DNA of 64,000 bases from Saccharothrix syringae (GCF_009498035.1 NZ_CP034550.1:682001-746000); one strand, 5' to 3'; shown: positions 1 through 8,643, numbered from the stretch's first letter. Program-made: numbers and translations. Notes: a model not told the origin generated them from the letters alone.

Positions 1-1797
1 CAGCAGGGTGCTGGGCAGCCGGACGTCGGCGGACCGGTGGCAGGGACCGGTCGGCCGGACACCGGGTCGGCCGGTGCCGTGCAGGGCGGCACCGGCCACC
101 CGGAAGGCTTCGGCTCCCGCTTGGGGGAGCCGGGTGGCGCGGGGTCGGGCGGGGCCGGCTCCGCGCCCGACGCGGGGTCGCCGGCGGGTGCCGGTGAGCC
201 CACGACCGGGTCGCCGGCGCGCGGGGGCGTCGGCCACCCGGAGGGCTTCGACCCGTCGGCTCCGGCCGGTGGGGCGGGCACGGGCGCGGTCGGCGCCGGT
301 GCGATGACGACCGGGGCGGGTGGTGGCGTGCAGGGCGACGCCGCCCGCCCCGGCACGGGTGTGGCCGGGACCGGGCAGGGCGGTCCGGGCCAGACCTCCG
401 GCGGGGGCGCCGGTGCCGTGCAGGGCGGCACCGGCGCCACGCCGACCGGTCAGGTCGGTGCCGCGCAGGGCGGCGTCGACCAGGCCGGGACCGGCTCGTT
501 CGGTGCCGCGCAGGGCGGTGCCGGGGTGCCGGGCGCGGGGCAGGATGCCTGGCACGGTGGCTTCCACCCCGGGCAGACCGGTCCGCACGGCGTCTCGCCG
601 ACCCGCGTGGACCTGGGCTCGCCGTACGCCACCCCTTCGGACGCGGCGCAGCCCCACGGGCCCGGTCAGCCGACCGGTGGACCGGGCCCCTACTACGCAC
701 CGCCCGGCGGCGGGGTCCTCACCCCGCCGCGCCGGGGGCGGGGGAAGGTGGTCGCGGGCGTCGCCGCGCTCGTGCTCGCCGTCGGCGGCGTCGCGGGCGG
801 GGTCGGCGGCTACCTCGGCTACGAGGCGGCCGACCGCGCCGAGCCCGTGGTCAACGCGCTCAACCAGCAGCCGGCCGCCCAGCAGACCGACACCGCGCCC
901 GCCGGCTCCATCGAGCAGGTGGCGGCGAAGGTGCTGCCGACCGTGGTCCAGGTGCAGCTGCGCGACGGCTCCGGCTCCGGCTTCGTGCTCAGCTCCGACG
1001 GTCTGGTCCTGACCAACAACCACGTGGTCGAGTCCGCCGCGAGGGGCGGCCAGATCAAGGTGCAGCTCCAGGACGGCCGCTCGTTCGACGCCCGCATCGT
1101 CGGCCGCGACCCCACGTCCGACCTGGCCGTGCTCAAGGCCGAGGACGTCTCCGACCTGCCGACCGCGGAGCTGGGCAGCTCGGCGGACCTGAGGATCGGC
1201 CAGCAGGTGGTGGCCGTGGGGTCGCCGTTCGACCTCAACGGCACGGTGACCTCGGGCATCGTCAGCTCGCTGAACCGCCCGGTGCGCGCCGGCGGTGAGC
1301 AGGGCAGCGAGACGACCGTGCTCAACGCCATCCAGACCGACGCCGCGATCAACCCCGGCAACTCCGGCGGCCCGCTGGTGAACATGCGGGGCCAGGTGGT
1401 CGGCATCAACTCGGCCATCTACAGCCCCAACTCGACCCAGTCGCAGGCCGGTTCGGTCGGCATCGGCTTCGCCATCCCGGTCGACCAGGCCCGGCGCATC
1501 GCCAAGGAGCTGTCCGAGACCGGCAAGGCCACCCAGACCGTGCTGGGCGTGTCGGTGACCGACGCCCCCGACGGCGGCGCGCAGGTCGGCGACGTCACCG
1601 CGGGCGGCGCCGCCGAGGCGGCCGGCATCAAGGACGGCGACGTGATCACCAAGTTCGGGGACCGGCCGATCGAGAGCTCCGACGCCCTGGTGGCCGCCGT
1701 GCGGTCCCGGGCTCCGGGGGAGAAGGTGCAGCTCACCACCAGGGACGGGCGGACGGTCCAGGTGACCCTCGGCAGCCAGACGGTGGAGCCCCGCTAG
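1..1797 (+). CDS. HtrA/PepD-like membrane-anchored serine protease with PDZ domain (5' end cut by window)
   Basis: Trypsin-like serine protease of the HtrA/DegP family, tethered to the membrane with protease and PDZ domains outside the cell, where the family degrades or refolds damaged envelope proteins. The frame is open to the left edge, so the true start is not visible; GTG at 37 is just the first start codon seen. Order: a Gly/Ala/Gln/Pro-rich stretch with recurring AVQGGTG and AAQGG motifs (bases 1-720), one hydrophobic helix (about 750-825), then the protease with His in TNNHVVE (1021), Asp in TSDLAVL (1120) and Ser in GNSGGPL (1363), and a single PDZ domain (about 1530-1790). The low-complexity N-terminus is unusually long and on the cytoplasmic side by topology. 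It resembles M. tuberculosis PepD, but lies upstream rather than downstream of the two-component genes. Confidence 0.95.
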   Translation, partial: QQGAGQPDVGGPVAGTGRPDTGSAGAVQGGTGHPEGFGSRLGEPGGAGSGGAGSAPDAGSPAGAGEPTTGSPARGGVGHPEGFDPSAPAGGAGTGAVGAGAMTTGAGGGVQGDAARPGTGVAGTGQGGPGQTSGGGAGAVQGGTGATPTGQVGAAQGGVDQAGTGSFGAAQGGAGVPGAGQDAWHGGFHPGQTGPHGVSPTRVDLGSPYATPSDAAQPHGPGQPTGGPGPYYAPPGGGVLTPPRRGRGKVVAGVAALVLAVGGVAGGVGGYLGYEAADRAEPVVNALNQQPAAQQTDTAPAGSIEQVAAKVLPTVVQVQLRDGSGSGFVLSSDGLVLTNNHVVESAARGGQIKVQLQDGRSFDARIVGRDPTSDLAVLKAEDVSDLPTAELGSSADLRIGQQVVAVGSPFDLNGTVTSGIVSSLNRPVRAGGEQGSETTVLNAIQTDAAINPGNSGGPLVNMRGQVVGINSAIYSPNSTQSQAGSVGIGFAIPVDQARRIAKELSETGKATQTVLGVSVTDAPDGGAQVGDVTAGGAAEAAGIKDGDVITKFGDRPIESSDALVAAVRSRAPGEKVQLTTRDGRTVQVTLGSQTVEPR

Positions 1798-1926
1798 CTC
1801 CCGCCCGGGAACGGCCGGGCCGGCTCCGAGGGCTCGGGAGTCCTGGGCCGGCTCGGCTCGCCCGGGATTCCGGGGCTGGCTCGGACCGGCCAGGGTTTCC
1901 GGGCCGGGCGGACCACTCGGATCGCC

Positions 1927-2010
1927 CGGTTCGCAGGACCCGGTTCGCAGGACCCGGTTCGCAGGACCCGGTTCGCAGGACCCGGCTCGCAGGACCCGGC
2001 TCGCAGGACC
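1927..2010. repeat. Six tandem copies of a 14-bp repeat
   Basis: Six head-to-tail 14-bp units follow htrA. The first four read CGGTTCGCAGGACC and the last two CGGCTCGCAGGACC, so a single C/T change separates two subtypes. The array lies between the htrA stop and a strong hairpin at 2101-2148. The period is not a multiple of three and no convincing gene runs through it. Confidence 0.95.
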
Positions 2011-2100
2011 CGGCTCCCGCCCCGAGCCGGACGCACCACCCCGGTCCCCCCGGACCAGGCGCAACCCAAGACCCCGGCTCGCGTGCCCCGAGCCGGTACC

Positions 2101-2148
2101 GAGGCCGCATACCGGCAGGCCGCCCCTCACCTGCCGGCGTGCGGCCTC
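2101..2148 (+). terminator. Long two-part hairpin, probable terminator of htrA
   Basis: Two nested perfect stems: 2101-2109 (GAGGCCGCA) pairs with 2140-2148, and 2112-2119 (CCGGCAGG) pairs with 2130-2137, around a 10-base loop with a 2-base internal loop. It lacks a long T tract, as is usual in actinobacteria. It is about 300 bases after the htrA stop. In the remaining 2149-2459 I see no gene; this stretch should hold the promoter of the response regulator gene. Confidence 0.8.
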
Positions 2149-2459
2149 CTGCGTTGCGCCGCTGCGGCAGTCCAGGTTGGACGGTCGGGAACCCTTGCCC
2201 TGTCTACCGGATCATGAAGGCTGCCCCGGTTCTTACGGACCGCTGACGAATCCCGCCGGCGCGGCGTGGTGGCGGCGCGGGCGACCTACGGTGGTGGCGG
2301 TGTTCGCGCCGGCCGGCCGTCGGGATCGCGCATGGCCGAGGTGGGGTGTATCCGGTTGTCGTCCACCGCGTGGCCGGTGGTGCTCGGGCCCGCCCGACCG
2401 CGACCATGAGCGTGGGTGCGGTCGGTGACCGCGCTCGTCGACCAACGGGTGGGGTACTG

Positions 2460-3155
2460 GTGGAAGAAGCAGTCGGACGTGTGCTCGTCGTCGACGATGA
2501 CGTGACGGTGCGTGACGTCGTGCGCCGGTACCTGGAGTTGGCCGGGCACGAGGTCGAGCTGGTCGGCGACGGGGAGGGCGCGTTGCGCAGGTTCGCCGAG
2601 CGGGAGCCGGACCTCGTGGTGCTGGACCTGATGCTGCCCGGGATCGACGGCCTGGAGGTGTGCCGGCGGCTGCGGTCGCGCAGCGCGGTGCCGGTGGTGA
2701 TGCTCACCGCGCGTGGCGAGGAGGAGGACCGCATCGCGGGGTTGAGCCTCGGTGCGGACGACTACGTCACCAAGCCGTTCAGCCCGCGTGAGCTGGCGCT
2801 GCGCGTGACGTCGGTGCTGCGGCGGTCGCGGGTGGTGCCGGTGCGCTCGTCGTCGGTGCTGGTCGACGGCGGGCTGCGGATCGACGTGGGCGCGCGGTCG
2901 GCGTGGCTGGACGGGCGCGAGCTGGCGCTGACCACCCGCGAGTTCGACCTGCTGGTGTTCTTCGTCAACAACCGGGGCGTCGCGTTCGACCGCGCCGAGC
3001 TGCTGTCGCGGGTGTGGGGCTGGGAGTTCGGCGACCAGTCCACCGTGACCGTCCACGTGCGACGGTTGCGGGAGAAGGTCGAGGCCGACCCGGCCCGGCC
3101 GGAGCGCATCGTGACCGTGTGGGGCGTCGGCTACCGGTACGGGGGCGGTGCGTGA
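2460..3155 (+). CDS. OmpR/PhoB-family response regulator
   Basis: DNA-binding response regulator, phosphorylated by the kinase encoded next to it. The receiver domain (about 6-118) has the acidic pair in VLVVDDD, phospho-acceptor Asp56 in VLDLMLPG, and Lys105 in TKPFSP. The C-terminal winged helix (about 130-231) includes LTTREFDLL and VWGVGYRY, typical of OmpR. I chose GTG 2460 (231 aa, normal family length), which has a GGTGGGG-like ribosome site just upstream; ATG 2406 would add 18 residues with no domain. The stop TGA shares one base with the kinase ATG, so the two are translationally coupled. It occupies the place of MprA in M. tuberculosis, but that equivalence is inference. Confidence 0.9.
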   Translation: MEEAVGRVLVVDDDVTVRDVVRRYLELAGHEVELVGDGEGALRRFAEREPDLVVLDLMLPGIDGLEVCRRLRSRSAVPVVMLTARGEEEDRIAGLSLGADDYVTKPFSPRELALRVTSVLRRSRVVPVRSSSVLVDGGLRIDVGARSAWLDGRELALTTREFDLLVFFVNNRGVAFDRAELLSRVWGWEFGDQSTVTVHVRRLREKVEADPARPERIVTVWGVGYRYGGGA

Positions 3156-4174
3156 TGCTGGTGGAGATCGGGCACGTCCTGCCGTTCGCGGTGCTGTTCT
3201 CGTTGCCGCTGGCGCTGTTGGGCGCGGTGCTGCTGCGGAGGCTGTCCAGCGGGTCGATGGCCACCGCGCTGACCGTGCTGGCGATCGTGCCGGTGGTGTC
3301 GACCATCGGCGGCGTGCTCGCGGTCAGCGGGTTCATGTTCACCCCGATCCTGACCACCACCCTGCTGGTGTGCCTGCTGGTGGCGGTGGTGACGGTGCCG
3401 ACGGCGGTGCTGCTGGGGCGTGCGCTGGCGCGCCGCAGCGTGTGGGAGCGGGAGGCGCGGGCCCGGGAGCGGGCCGCCGAGGCGTCGCGGCGCGAGCTGG
3501 TCGCGTGGATCAGCCACGACCTGCGCACGCCGCTGGCCGGCATCCGGGCGATGGCCGAGGCGCTGGCGGACGGCGTGGTGTCGCGGCGCGACGAGGTCGC
3601 GGACTACGCGGGACGGATCTCGGCGGAGGCGTCGGCGCTGTCGCGGATGGTGGACGACCTGTTCGAGCTGTCCCGGATCACCGCGGGCGCGCTGCGGCTG
3701 ACGCTGTCCGACGTGCCGCTGGCGGACGTGGTGAGCGAGGTGGTGGCGGCGGAGGGGCCGGTGGCGTCGCGCAAGGGCGTGGTGCTCAAGGCGGACGCGG
3801 CGACGTGGCCCGTGGTGCTGGGCAGCGACCCGGAGCTGGCGCGGGTGGTGCGCAACCTGCTGTCCAACGCCATCCGGCACACCCCGCCGGACGGGACGGT
3901 GGCTGTCCGGGTCGAGGTGGACGGCTCGTCGGCGCTGCTGCGCGTGGACGACTCGTGCGGCGGCATCCCCGAGGCCGACCTGCCCAGGGTGTTCGACGTG
4001 GCGTTCCGGGGTGCGCCGCACCGGCGGCCCGTGGGGGGCGGGCTGGGCCTGGCGATCGCGCGCGGCCTGGTGGAGGCGCACCGGGGCACGATCGCCGCGC
4101 ACAACCACGGGCCGGGGTGCCGCTTCGAGGTGCGGCTGCCGCTCAGCGCGGGGGAGCAGCGCCGGGTTGGCTGA
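3155..4174 (+). CDS. Short membrane sensor histidine kinase without an extracytoplasmic domain
   Basis: Partner kinase of the upstream regulator (339 aa). The first 90 residues are about three hydrophobic segments joined by very short loops, so there is no room for an outside sensor domain and no clear HAMP domain. A charged helix follows, then the dimerisation/phospho-acceptor box with His121 in [12 protein letters not shown], the N box [11 protein letters not shown], and ATP-lid motifs DDSCGGIP and [12 protein letters not shown]. All residues needed for kinase activity look present. The layout fits an intramembrane-sensing kinase and differs from MprB, which is about 500 aa with a large outside loop. 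No operon link to moaB is evident: 258 bases follow, containing imperfect GGGGCGAGGTGGGC-like repeats. Confidence 0.9.
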   Translation: MLVEIGHVLPFAVLFSLPLALLGAVLLRRLSSGSMATALTVLAIVPVVSTIGGVLAVSGFMFTPILTTTLLVCLLVAVVTVPTAVLLGRALARRSVWEREARARERAAEASRRELVAWISHDLRTPLAGIRAMAEALADGVVSRRDEVADYAGRISAEASALSRMVDDLFELSRITAGALRLTLSDVPLADVVSEVVAAEGPVASRKGVVLKADAATWPVVLGSDPELARVVRNLLSNAIRHTPPDGTVAVRVEVDGSSALLRVDDSCGGIPEADLPRVFDVAFRGAPHRRPVGGGLGLAIARGLVEAHRGTIAAHNHGPGCRFEVRLPLSAGEQRRVG

Positions 4175-4432
4175 TGCCGGTGGAGGGGGTGGTGGGGCGG
4201 GGCGAGGTGGGCTGCCGGAGCTTGGGGCGAGGGGGGCTGCCAGGGGCTCGGGGTGGGCGGTCGGGGCTCGGGGCGAGGTGGGCCATCGGGCACGGGGCGG
4301 ACTGCTCGGCGTCCGATGTGGTGGGCCGGTCCCGGTGCCGGGTCGGGTGTCGGACCTGGGGCCGGCGGTCGCGCGCGGCCGCAGCGCGACGTCACGGAAC
4401 CCTCGGATCCGGAACGGGATACGGTGATCTGC

Positions 4433-4933
4433 ATGGAACGCAGCGCGCAGCGCCTGGGACGCGCCCTGGTCGTGATCGTTGACGACCGGGTTGCGCACGG
4501 TGAGCACGACGACAGCACGGGGCCGCTGGTCACCGAGCTGCTGGAAGAAGCAGGGTTCATCGTCGACGGCACCGTTGCGGTGGAGGGCGAGGTCGCGGGC
4601 ATCCGCGCCGCGCTGAACACCGCGGTCATCGGTGGCGTCGACCTGGTGGTCACCGTCGGGGGTACAGGTCTGTCGCCGCGCGACGTGACACCGGACGCCA
4701 CGCAAGGTGTGCTCGACCGCCCGATCAACGGCATCGCCGAGGCCCTGCGCGCCTCGGGACTGGCGGCGGGCGCGGTGGACGCGGGCATCTCGCGCGGTGT
4801 GGTCGGTGTGTCGGGCAGCACCCTGGTGGTGAACCTGGCGGGGTCGCGGGCGGCCGTGCGCGACGGCATGGCGACGTTGTCCGCGCTGGTGCCGCACGTG
4901 ATCGAGCAGCTGTCGGGTCTCGACGAGTCGTGA
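4433..4933 (+). CDS. moaB: MoaB/MogA-family molybdopterin-binding protein
   Basis: 166-aa protein of the MoaB/MogA family, which adenylylates molybdopterin in molybdenum-cofactor synthesis; some actinobacterial copies may have other roles. The two signature regions are intact: [15 protein letters not shown] (about residues 80-94) and [14 protein letters not shown] (about 125-138). ATG 4433 is preferred; GTG 4424 in the same frame would add three residues. The stop overlaps the GTG of the next small gene (GTGA). In M. tuberculosis moaB2 also lies between the mprAB-pepD cluster and mscL. No other cofactor genes are nearby except the divergent MoeA-like gene at 8644. Confidence 0.93.
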   Translation: MERSAQRLGRALVVIVDDRVAHGEHDDSTGPLVTELLEEAGFIVDGTVAVEGEVAGIRAALNTAVIGGVDLVVTVGGTGLSPRDVTPDATQGVLDRPINGIAEALRASGLAAGAVDAGISRGVVGVSGSTLVVNLAGSRAAVRDGMATLSALVPHVIEQLSGLDES

Positions 4934-5181
4934 CCGGGGCGGGAGCCGGGGCCGGGGACGACGCCGCTGGTGCCGCCGGCGCCGGTGCCGCCGGCGAGGG
5001 GGAAGCGGAGGCCGTGAAGGCTTCGGAGGCTGCCGCTTCCGCCGCGCGGGAGGCGGCACGGCGTCGTCGACTGGCCGAGGTGTTCGGCGACGTGCTCCCG
5101 GAGGCGTCGTCGGACGAACCGCGCCCCGCGGCGCGGGGGGACGAGTGGTACGAGGAGAACCGCCCGCCCCACCACGGTTGA
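4930..5181 (+). CDS. Small hypothetical protein, translationally coupled to moaB
   Basis: 83-aa soluble protein starting at GTG 4930, overlapping the moaB stop by four bases. The first 45 residues are Ala/Gly-rich with scattered acidic residues; a basic helix ([20 protein letters not shown]) leads to an acidic, aromatic tail ending [13 protein letters not shown]. The third codon position is strongly G/C-biased throughout, supporting a real gene. Small proteins with a similar DEWYxxNRPPHH tail occur in other actinobacteria as far as I recall, but I know no function. Co-translation with moaB is the only clue. Confidence 0.75.
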   Translation: MTGAGAGAGDDAAGAAGAGAAGEGEAEAVKASEAAASAAREAARRRRLAEVFGDVLPEASSDEPRPAARGDEWYEENRPPHHG

Positions 5182-5190
5182 GCAGGGGGC

Positions 5191-5214
5191 CGGGTCACCG
5201 CGTGCGGTGACCCG
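5191..5214. terminator. Hairpin between the convergent moaB operon and mscL
   Basis: Perfect 11-bp inverted repeat CGGGTCACCGC / GCGGTGACCCG around GT (the innermost pairs must open to form a loop), ten bases after the stop of the small gene. As mscL converges from the other side, it may terminate both transcripts. Confidence 0.75.
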
Positions 5215-5283
5215 GGCCACCCGGCCACTGGTCGGTGATCACTCGATCGGGTGCCACCCGCCACCCGGCACCGGCCGGCTGCT

Positions 5284-5354
5284 GCTCGACCGGCCGGATG
5301 CTGCTTGGTCGCGACCGGCTGTCGCTCGACCGGCCGACCGTGCTCGACCGGCCG
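5284..5354. repeat. Three scattered copies of GCTCGACCGGCCG
   Basis: Exact 13-bp copies at 5284, 5324 and 5342 between the hairpin at 5191 and the 3' end of mscL. A fourth degenerate relative lies near 5311. No reading frame uses them. Confidence 0.7.
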
Positions 5355-5365
5355 GCAACCGGTGG

Positions 5366-5830
5366 TCAGCTCTCGCGCGGGGGCCGCCTCACCGCCACGT
5401 CCGCGGACGTGGCGGCGGTGGTGCCCGGTGCGGTGCGCGCGCCTCCCTGCTGGGTGGCCAGCAGGTCGCGGATCTCCTTGAGCAGTTCGACGTCGGTCGG
5501 CTCGTGCGGGCCGGCCTCCTCGCCCCGCTTGCGGCGCTCCTTGATGGTGTTCATGGGCAGCACGAAGATGAAGTAGACCACCGCGGCGACGATCAGGAAG
5601 TTGATCGTCGCGGTGATGACCGCGCCGAAGTCCATCACCGTCTTCTCGTTGTCGCCGAGCTGGACGGCCAGGCCGTTGACGTTCGCGCCGCCGAAGGACG
5701 CCACGATCGGGTTGATCAGCTTTTCCGTGAACGACTTCACGATGTCGTTGAACGCGGTACCGATGACCACGGCCACGGCCAGGTCGATCACGTTCCCGCG
5801 CATGAGGAAGTCCTTGAAGCCCTTGATCAC
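5366..5830 (-). CDS. mscL: Large-conductance mechanosensitive channel MscL
   Basis: Pentameric membrane channel that opens under high membrane tension and releases solutes on hypo-osmotic shock. The N-terminus MIKGFKDFLMRGNVIDLAVAV is the classic amphipathic helix leading into the first membrane helix; the second helix (about residues 68-92) is AVITATINFLIVAAVVYFIFV, followed by the basic cluster KERRKRGEE. At 154 aa it is slightly longer than usual, owing to a 30-residue Ala/Thr-rich tail after the cytoplasmic bundle (ELLKEIRDLLATQ). It converges with moaB and the small gene, as in M. tuberculosis. Confidence 0.97.
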   Translation of the reverse strand: MIKGFKDFLMRGNVIDLAVAVVIGTAFNDIVKSFTEKLINPIVASFGGANVNGLAVQLGDNEKTVMDFGAVITATINFLIVAAVVYFIFVLPMNTIKERRKRGEEAGPHEPTDVELLKEIRDLLATQQGGARTAPGTTAATSADVAVRRPPRES

Positions 5831-6039
5831 GAGCGAGCTCCTGTCCGGGTAGTCGTGCTGGGGAGGGCATGTCGGGCGAGCGGAGGTTAGCGACTACCGG
5901 ATTTCCCCGCCGACGCACGGGTACGCGCACGGGGGTGGGGGTGGCCGGGAGTTGGCGCCGCTCGGACAGGTGCCGGGCTGCGCGGGTGTTGAGACGACGC
6001 GGGTGGTCGGGTGCCGAGGTGGCGGGGGCCCGGGACTCG

Positions 6040-6140
6040 GCGCGGGTCACTCGGCGCAGGTCACTCGGCGCGGGATTGCTCAGCGCAGGTCACTCGGCGC
6101 AGGATTGCTCAGCGCAGGTCACTCAGCGCGGGACCGTTCA
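6040..6140. repeat. Tandem 14-15 bp repeats running into the stop codon of the SAF gene
   Basis: Seven adjacent units begin GCGC(A/G)GG: GCGCGGGTCACTCG, GCGCAGGTCACTCG, GCGCGGGATTGCTCA and variants, alternating 14 and 15 bp. The last unit (6126-6140) ends with the TGA stop (as TCA on this strand) of the minus-strand SAF gene, and an eighth relative lies inside its coding end. The array fills the gap between the divergent mscL promoter region and the SAF gene; 5831-6039 shows nothing else recognisable. Confidence 0.9.
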
Positions 6141-6647
6141 GCGCAGGGTCATCGCGACCGGCCCGGCCAGCGACTCGCCGGCTATCCGCCGGGCCGCCGC
6201 GTGCTCCACCGAGACCACCACGACCTCCCCGTCGCGCACCGCGACCACCGGGACGTCCGCCGCCAGCACCCGCGCCTCCGCCCCGACCACGTCGACCCGG
6301 CTGCCCGGGCGCAGCAGCCCCGCCACCCCGGCGTCGGCCAACCGCACCGCCACCGACGACACGTCGGGGTCGGTCGGCGCCAACCGCGCGTCGGTCAGCG
6401 GCTCGCCCGCCCGCACGGCACCGGTCGGCGCGCGCCCCAGCGCGTCGGTCCGCGCCACCGCGCCCGACGGCACCAGCGGCGGGGGCATGGCGACCTCGCG
6501 GACGTCGGCCGCGGTCAGGGGCGCGTTCGGGGGCAGGTCGTGCGCGGCGACCAGGACCTGGGCCGCGGGGCCGTCCGGCAGCACCGCCACCACCGCGGCC
6601 AGCAGGGCCAGCAGCAGGGCGAGGGACCTTCTGAGGTGGAGGATCAT
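6138..6647 (-). CDS. SAF-domain protein, CpaB/RcpC-like
   Basis: 169-aa envelope protein with an N-terminal membrane helix or uncleaved signal (LRRSLALLLALLAAVVAVL) and a SAF domain (about 30-95: VLVAAHDLPPNAPLTAADV through GEPLTDARL) of the kind in the Flp-pilus assembly protein CpaB/RcpC. The remainder (RVDVVGAEARVLAADVPVVAV) matches the RcpC region after SAF. No pilus genes are in the window, so a pilus role is not supported locally; the gene sits where M. tuberculosis has Rv0990c, uncharacterised as far as I know. It probably forms a minus-strand group with the FmdB and folate genes upstream. Confidence 0.8.
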   Translation of the reverse strand: MILHLRRSLALLLALLAAVVAVLPDGPAAQVLVAAHDLPPNAPLTAADVREVAMPPPLVPSGAVARTDALGRAPTGAVRAGEPLTDARLAPTDPDVSSVAVRLADAGVAGLLRPGSRVDVVGAEARVLAADVPVVAVRDGEVVVVSVEHAAARRIAGESLAGPVAMTLR

Positions 6648-6734
6648 GATCTCGACGCTAGGCGGGTGTCGAGGTCGGGAACAGCGCGAACCCCCGAGCT
6701 GTGGACAACTCGGGGGCCGTGGGCGAAAGGCGGC

Positions 6735-7043
6735 TCAGGAAGCGGCGGCGGCCGGTGCCGAGGACGAGGGGGAAGAGGACGAGGAGGAACCGCTCTTGGA
6801 CGAGGACTCGCTCTTCGAGGAAGTGGAGGACGAGGACGACGACTCGCTCTTCGCGGACGACGAGCCCGCGCGGCTGTCCGTCCGGTAGAAACCGCTGCCC
6901 TTGAACACGACGCCCACCGCGCCGTACAGCTTGCGGAGCCTGCCGGAGCACTGCGGGCACTCGGTCAGCGCGGAGTCGGAGAAGGACTGCACCGCTTCGA
7001 ACCGGTGGTCGCACTCGGTGCAGGCGTACTGGTAGGTCGGCAC
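6735..7043 (-). CDS. FmdB/Ruc-like zinc-ribbon protein with Ser-rich tail
   Basis: 102-aa protein. Residues 1-45 carry two CxxC pairs (CTEC and CPQC) in the FmdB zinc-ribbon pattern MPTYQYACTECDHRFE; residues 55-102 are a disordered tail made almost only of Ser, Lys, Glu and Ala. I chose GTG 7043 because GGAGGG precedes it by six bases. The M. tuberculosis homologue at the same position (Rv0991c, Ruc) is described as a redox-regulated chaperone whose cysteines release zinc on oxidation; the same Cys pattern and tail suggest the same role here. This is family inference. Confidence 0.88.
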   Translation of the reverse strand: MPTYQYACTECDHRFEAVQSFSDSALTECPQCSGRLRKLYGAVGVVFKGSGFYRTDSRAGSSSAKSESSSSSSTSSKSESSSKSGSSSSSSPSSSAPAAAAS

Positions 7044-7145
7044 GGGTGGCCCTCCAACGAGTCCGGTTTGGCACTCCAGCGTGGCGAGTGCTAACCCCAA
7101 TGATGCGTCACCCGGCATAGGCCGCGCAAACGTCACAGGTCAACG

Positions 7146-7709
7146 TCACAGCGGCAGCCGCACCAGGCCCAGCGACGGGGTCAGCACCGCGTGCACCCGG
7201 ACGTCGTGGGGCTCCTCCGGCAGCGAGGGCACGAACTCCGGGTCCCGCACAACCCCCACCAGCGGACCTGTGGACAACCTCAGCGCGCGGTCGTAGTACC
7301 CGCCGCCCTTGCCCAGGCGGACGCCGGCGTGGTCGACCGCCAGCGCGGGCACCAGCACCAGCGCCGCCGAGGCCACCGCGCCGACCCCCAGCAACGGCCC
7401 CGCCGGCTCCCGCAGCCCGAACGCGCCCGCCCGCAGCGAGCCGTCGTGGACGGCCCAGTCCAGCTCCGCCCCGGCCACCACCGGCAGCAGCACCCGCAGC
7501 CCGTGCGACCGCAGCGCCTCCACCATCGCCAACGACCCCGGCTCGAACCGCGAAGCGAGGTACGCGCACACGGTCTGACCGGCGGAAACGCCGAAAGCAG
7601 CAACGGCGAGCAGCACTTCGGCCGACATGTCCGGCACCGGCTCGTTGCGCCGAAGGGCTCGCAACCGTGCGCGCAGCGTGAGCTTCCGATCACGTTCACC
7701 GGACGTCAT
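7146..7709 (-). CDS. 5-formyltetrahydrofolate cyclo-ligase
   Basis: 187-aa cytoplasmic enzyme converting 5-formyl-THF to 5,10-methenyl-THF with ATP, salvaging a folate storage form. The C-terminal signature is clear: VPALAVDHAGVRLGKGGGYYDRAL (phosphate and folate binding), then HDVRVHAVLTP near the end. The N-terminal Lys/Arg region (ERDRKLTLRARLRALRR) is typical of the family, which is usually 180-200 aa. It is divergent from galU with only 38 bases between the start codons, so the promoters must overlap or one lies inside a gene. Confidence 0.93.
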   Translation of the reverse strand: MTSGERDRKLTLRARLRALRRNEPVPDMSAEVLLAVAAFGVSAGQTVCAYLASRFEPGSLAMVEALRSHGLRVLLPVVAGAELDWAVHDGSLRAGAFGLREPAGPLLGVGAVASAALVLVPALAVDHAGVRLGKGGGYYDRALRLSTGPLVGVVRDPEFVPSLPEEPHDVRVHAVLTPSLGLVRLPL

Positions 7710-7747
7710 GGCAGGTCACCCTAAGCGCGCCGTTACGCTCGCGGGTC

Positions 7748-8629
7748 ATGAGCGCCTTCCAGACAGCAATCGTGCCCGCGGCGGGACTGGGCACGCGCTT
7801 CCTCCCCACCACCAAGGCGGTGCCCAAGGAGCTGCTGCCGGTGGTCGACACGCCCGGCATCGAACTGGTCGCCACCGAGGCCGCCGAGGCCGGGGCGAAG
7901 AAGCTGGTGATCGTGACCTCCCCCGGCAAGGACGCGGTCGCGGAGTACTTCCGCCCGCAGCCGGAGCTGGAGCAGACGCTCGAAGCCCGCGGCAAGACCG
8001 AGCTGCTGGACAAGGTCCGCCGCGCGCCCAACCTGCTGACCGTCGAGACGGCCATCCAGGACAAGGCCCTGGGCCTGGGCCACGCGGTCGGCTGCGCCGA
8101 GGGCAACCTGACCGGCGAGGACGAGGCCGTGGCCGTCCTGCTGCCCGACGACCTGGTGCTGCCCACCGGCGTGCTGGGCCGGATGGCCGCGGTGCGGGAG
8201 CGGTTCGGCGGCACCGTGCTGTGCGCGTTCGACATCCCCAGGGAGCAGATCTCCGCCTACGGCGTCTTCGACGTGCGCGAGACCGGCGACGACGACGTCA
8301 AGCAGGTCGTCGGCATGGTGGAGAAGCCCAAGGCCGAGGACGCGCCCTCCACGTTCGCCGCGGCCGGCCGCTACCTCCTCGACCGCGCGATCTTCGACGC
8401 CCTCAAGCGCATCACCCCGGGCGCGGGCGGCGAGCTCCAGCTCACCGACGCCATCGCCCTGCTGATCAACGAGGGGCACCCCGTGCACGTCGTCGTCCAC
8501 CGGGGTGGGCGACACGACCTGGGCAATCCGGGGGGTTTCCTCAAAGCTGCGGTTGACTTCGCACTGGAGCACCCGGACTACGGGGCCGAGCTGGGGGAGT
8601 GGTTGCGGGAACGCCTCGACAACTCCTGA
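7748..8629 (+). CDS. galU: UTP-glucose-1-phosphate uridylyltransferase
   Basis: 293-aa nucleotidyltransferase making UDP-glucose from UTP and glucose-1-phosphate, for cell-wall, capsule and trehalose pathways. The nucleotide-binding N-terminus PAAGLGTRFLPTTKAVPKE, the DDLV metal site (about residue 136) and VEKPKAEDAPS (about 196) are all typical of bacterial GalU, as is the length. It heads a plus-strand run galU, MoeA-like, rimJ with short gaps (14 bases to the next start, then none), implying one operon. Confidence 0.97.
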   Translation: MSAFQTAIVPAAGLGTRFLPTTKAVPKELLPVVDTPGIELVATEAAEAGAKKLVIVTSPGKDAVAEYFRPQPELEQTLEARGKTELLDKVRRAPNLLTVETAIQDKALGLGHAVGCAEGNLTGEDEAVAVLLPDDLVLPTGVLGRMAAVRERFGGTVLCAFDIPREQISAYGVFDVRETGDDDVKQVVGMVEKPKAEDAPSTFAAAGRYLLDRAIFDALKRITPGAGGELQLTDAIALLINEGHPVHVVVHRGGRHDLGNPGGFLKAAVDFALEHPDYGAELGEWLRERLDNS

Positions 8630-8643
8630 ACGAGGGTCAACAC

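Noticed and set aside
6138..6647. Assignment of the SAF protein as a Flp pilus assembly gene
   Set aside because: No other tad/flp genes nearby; the domain alone does not prove a pilus function.
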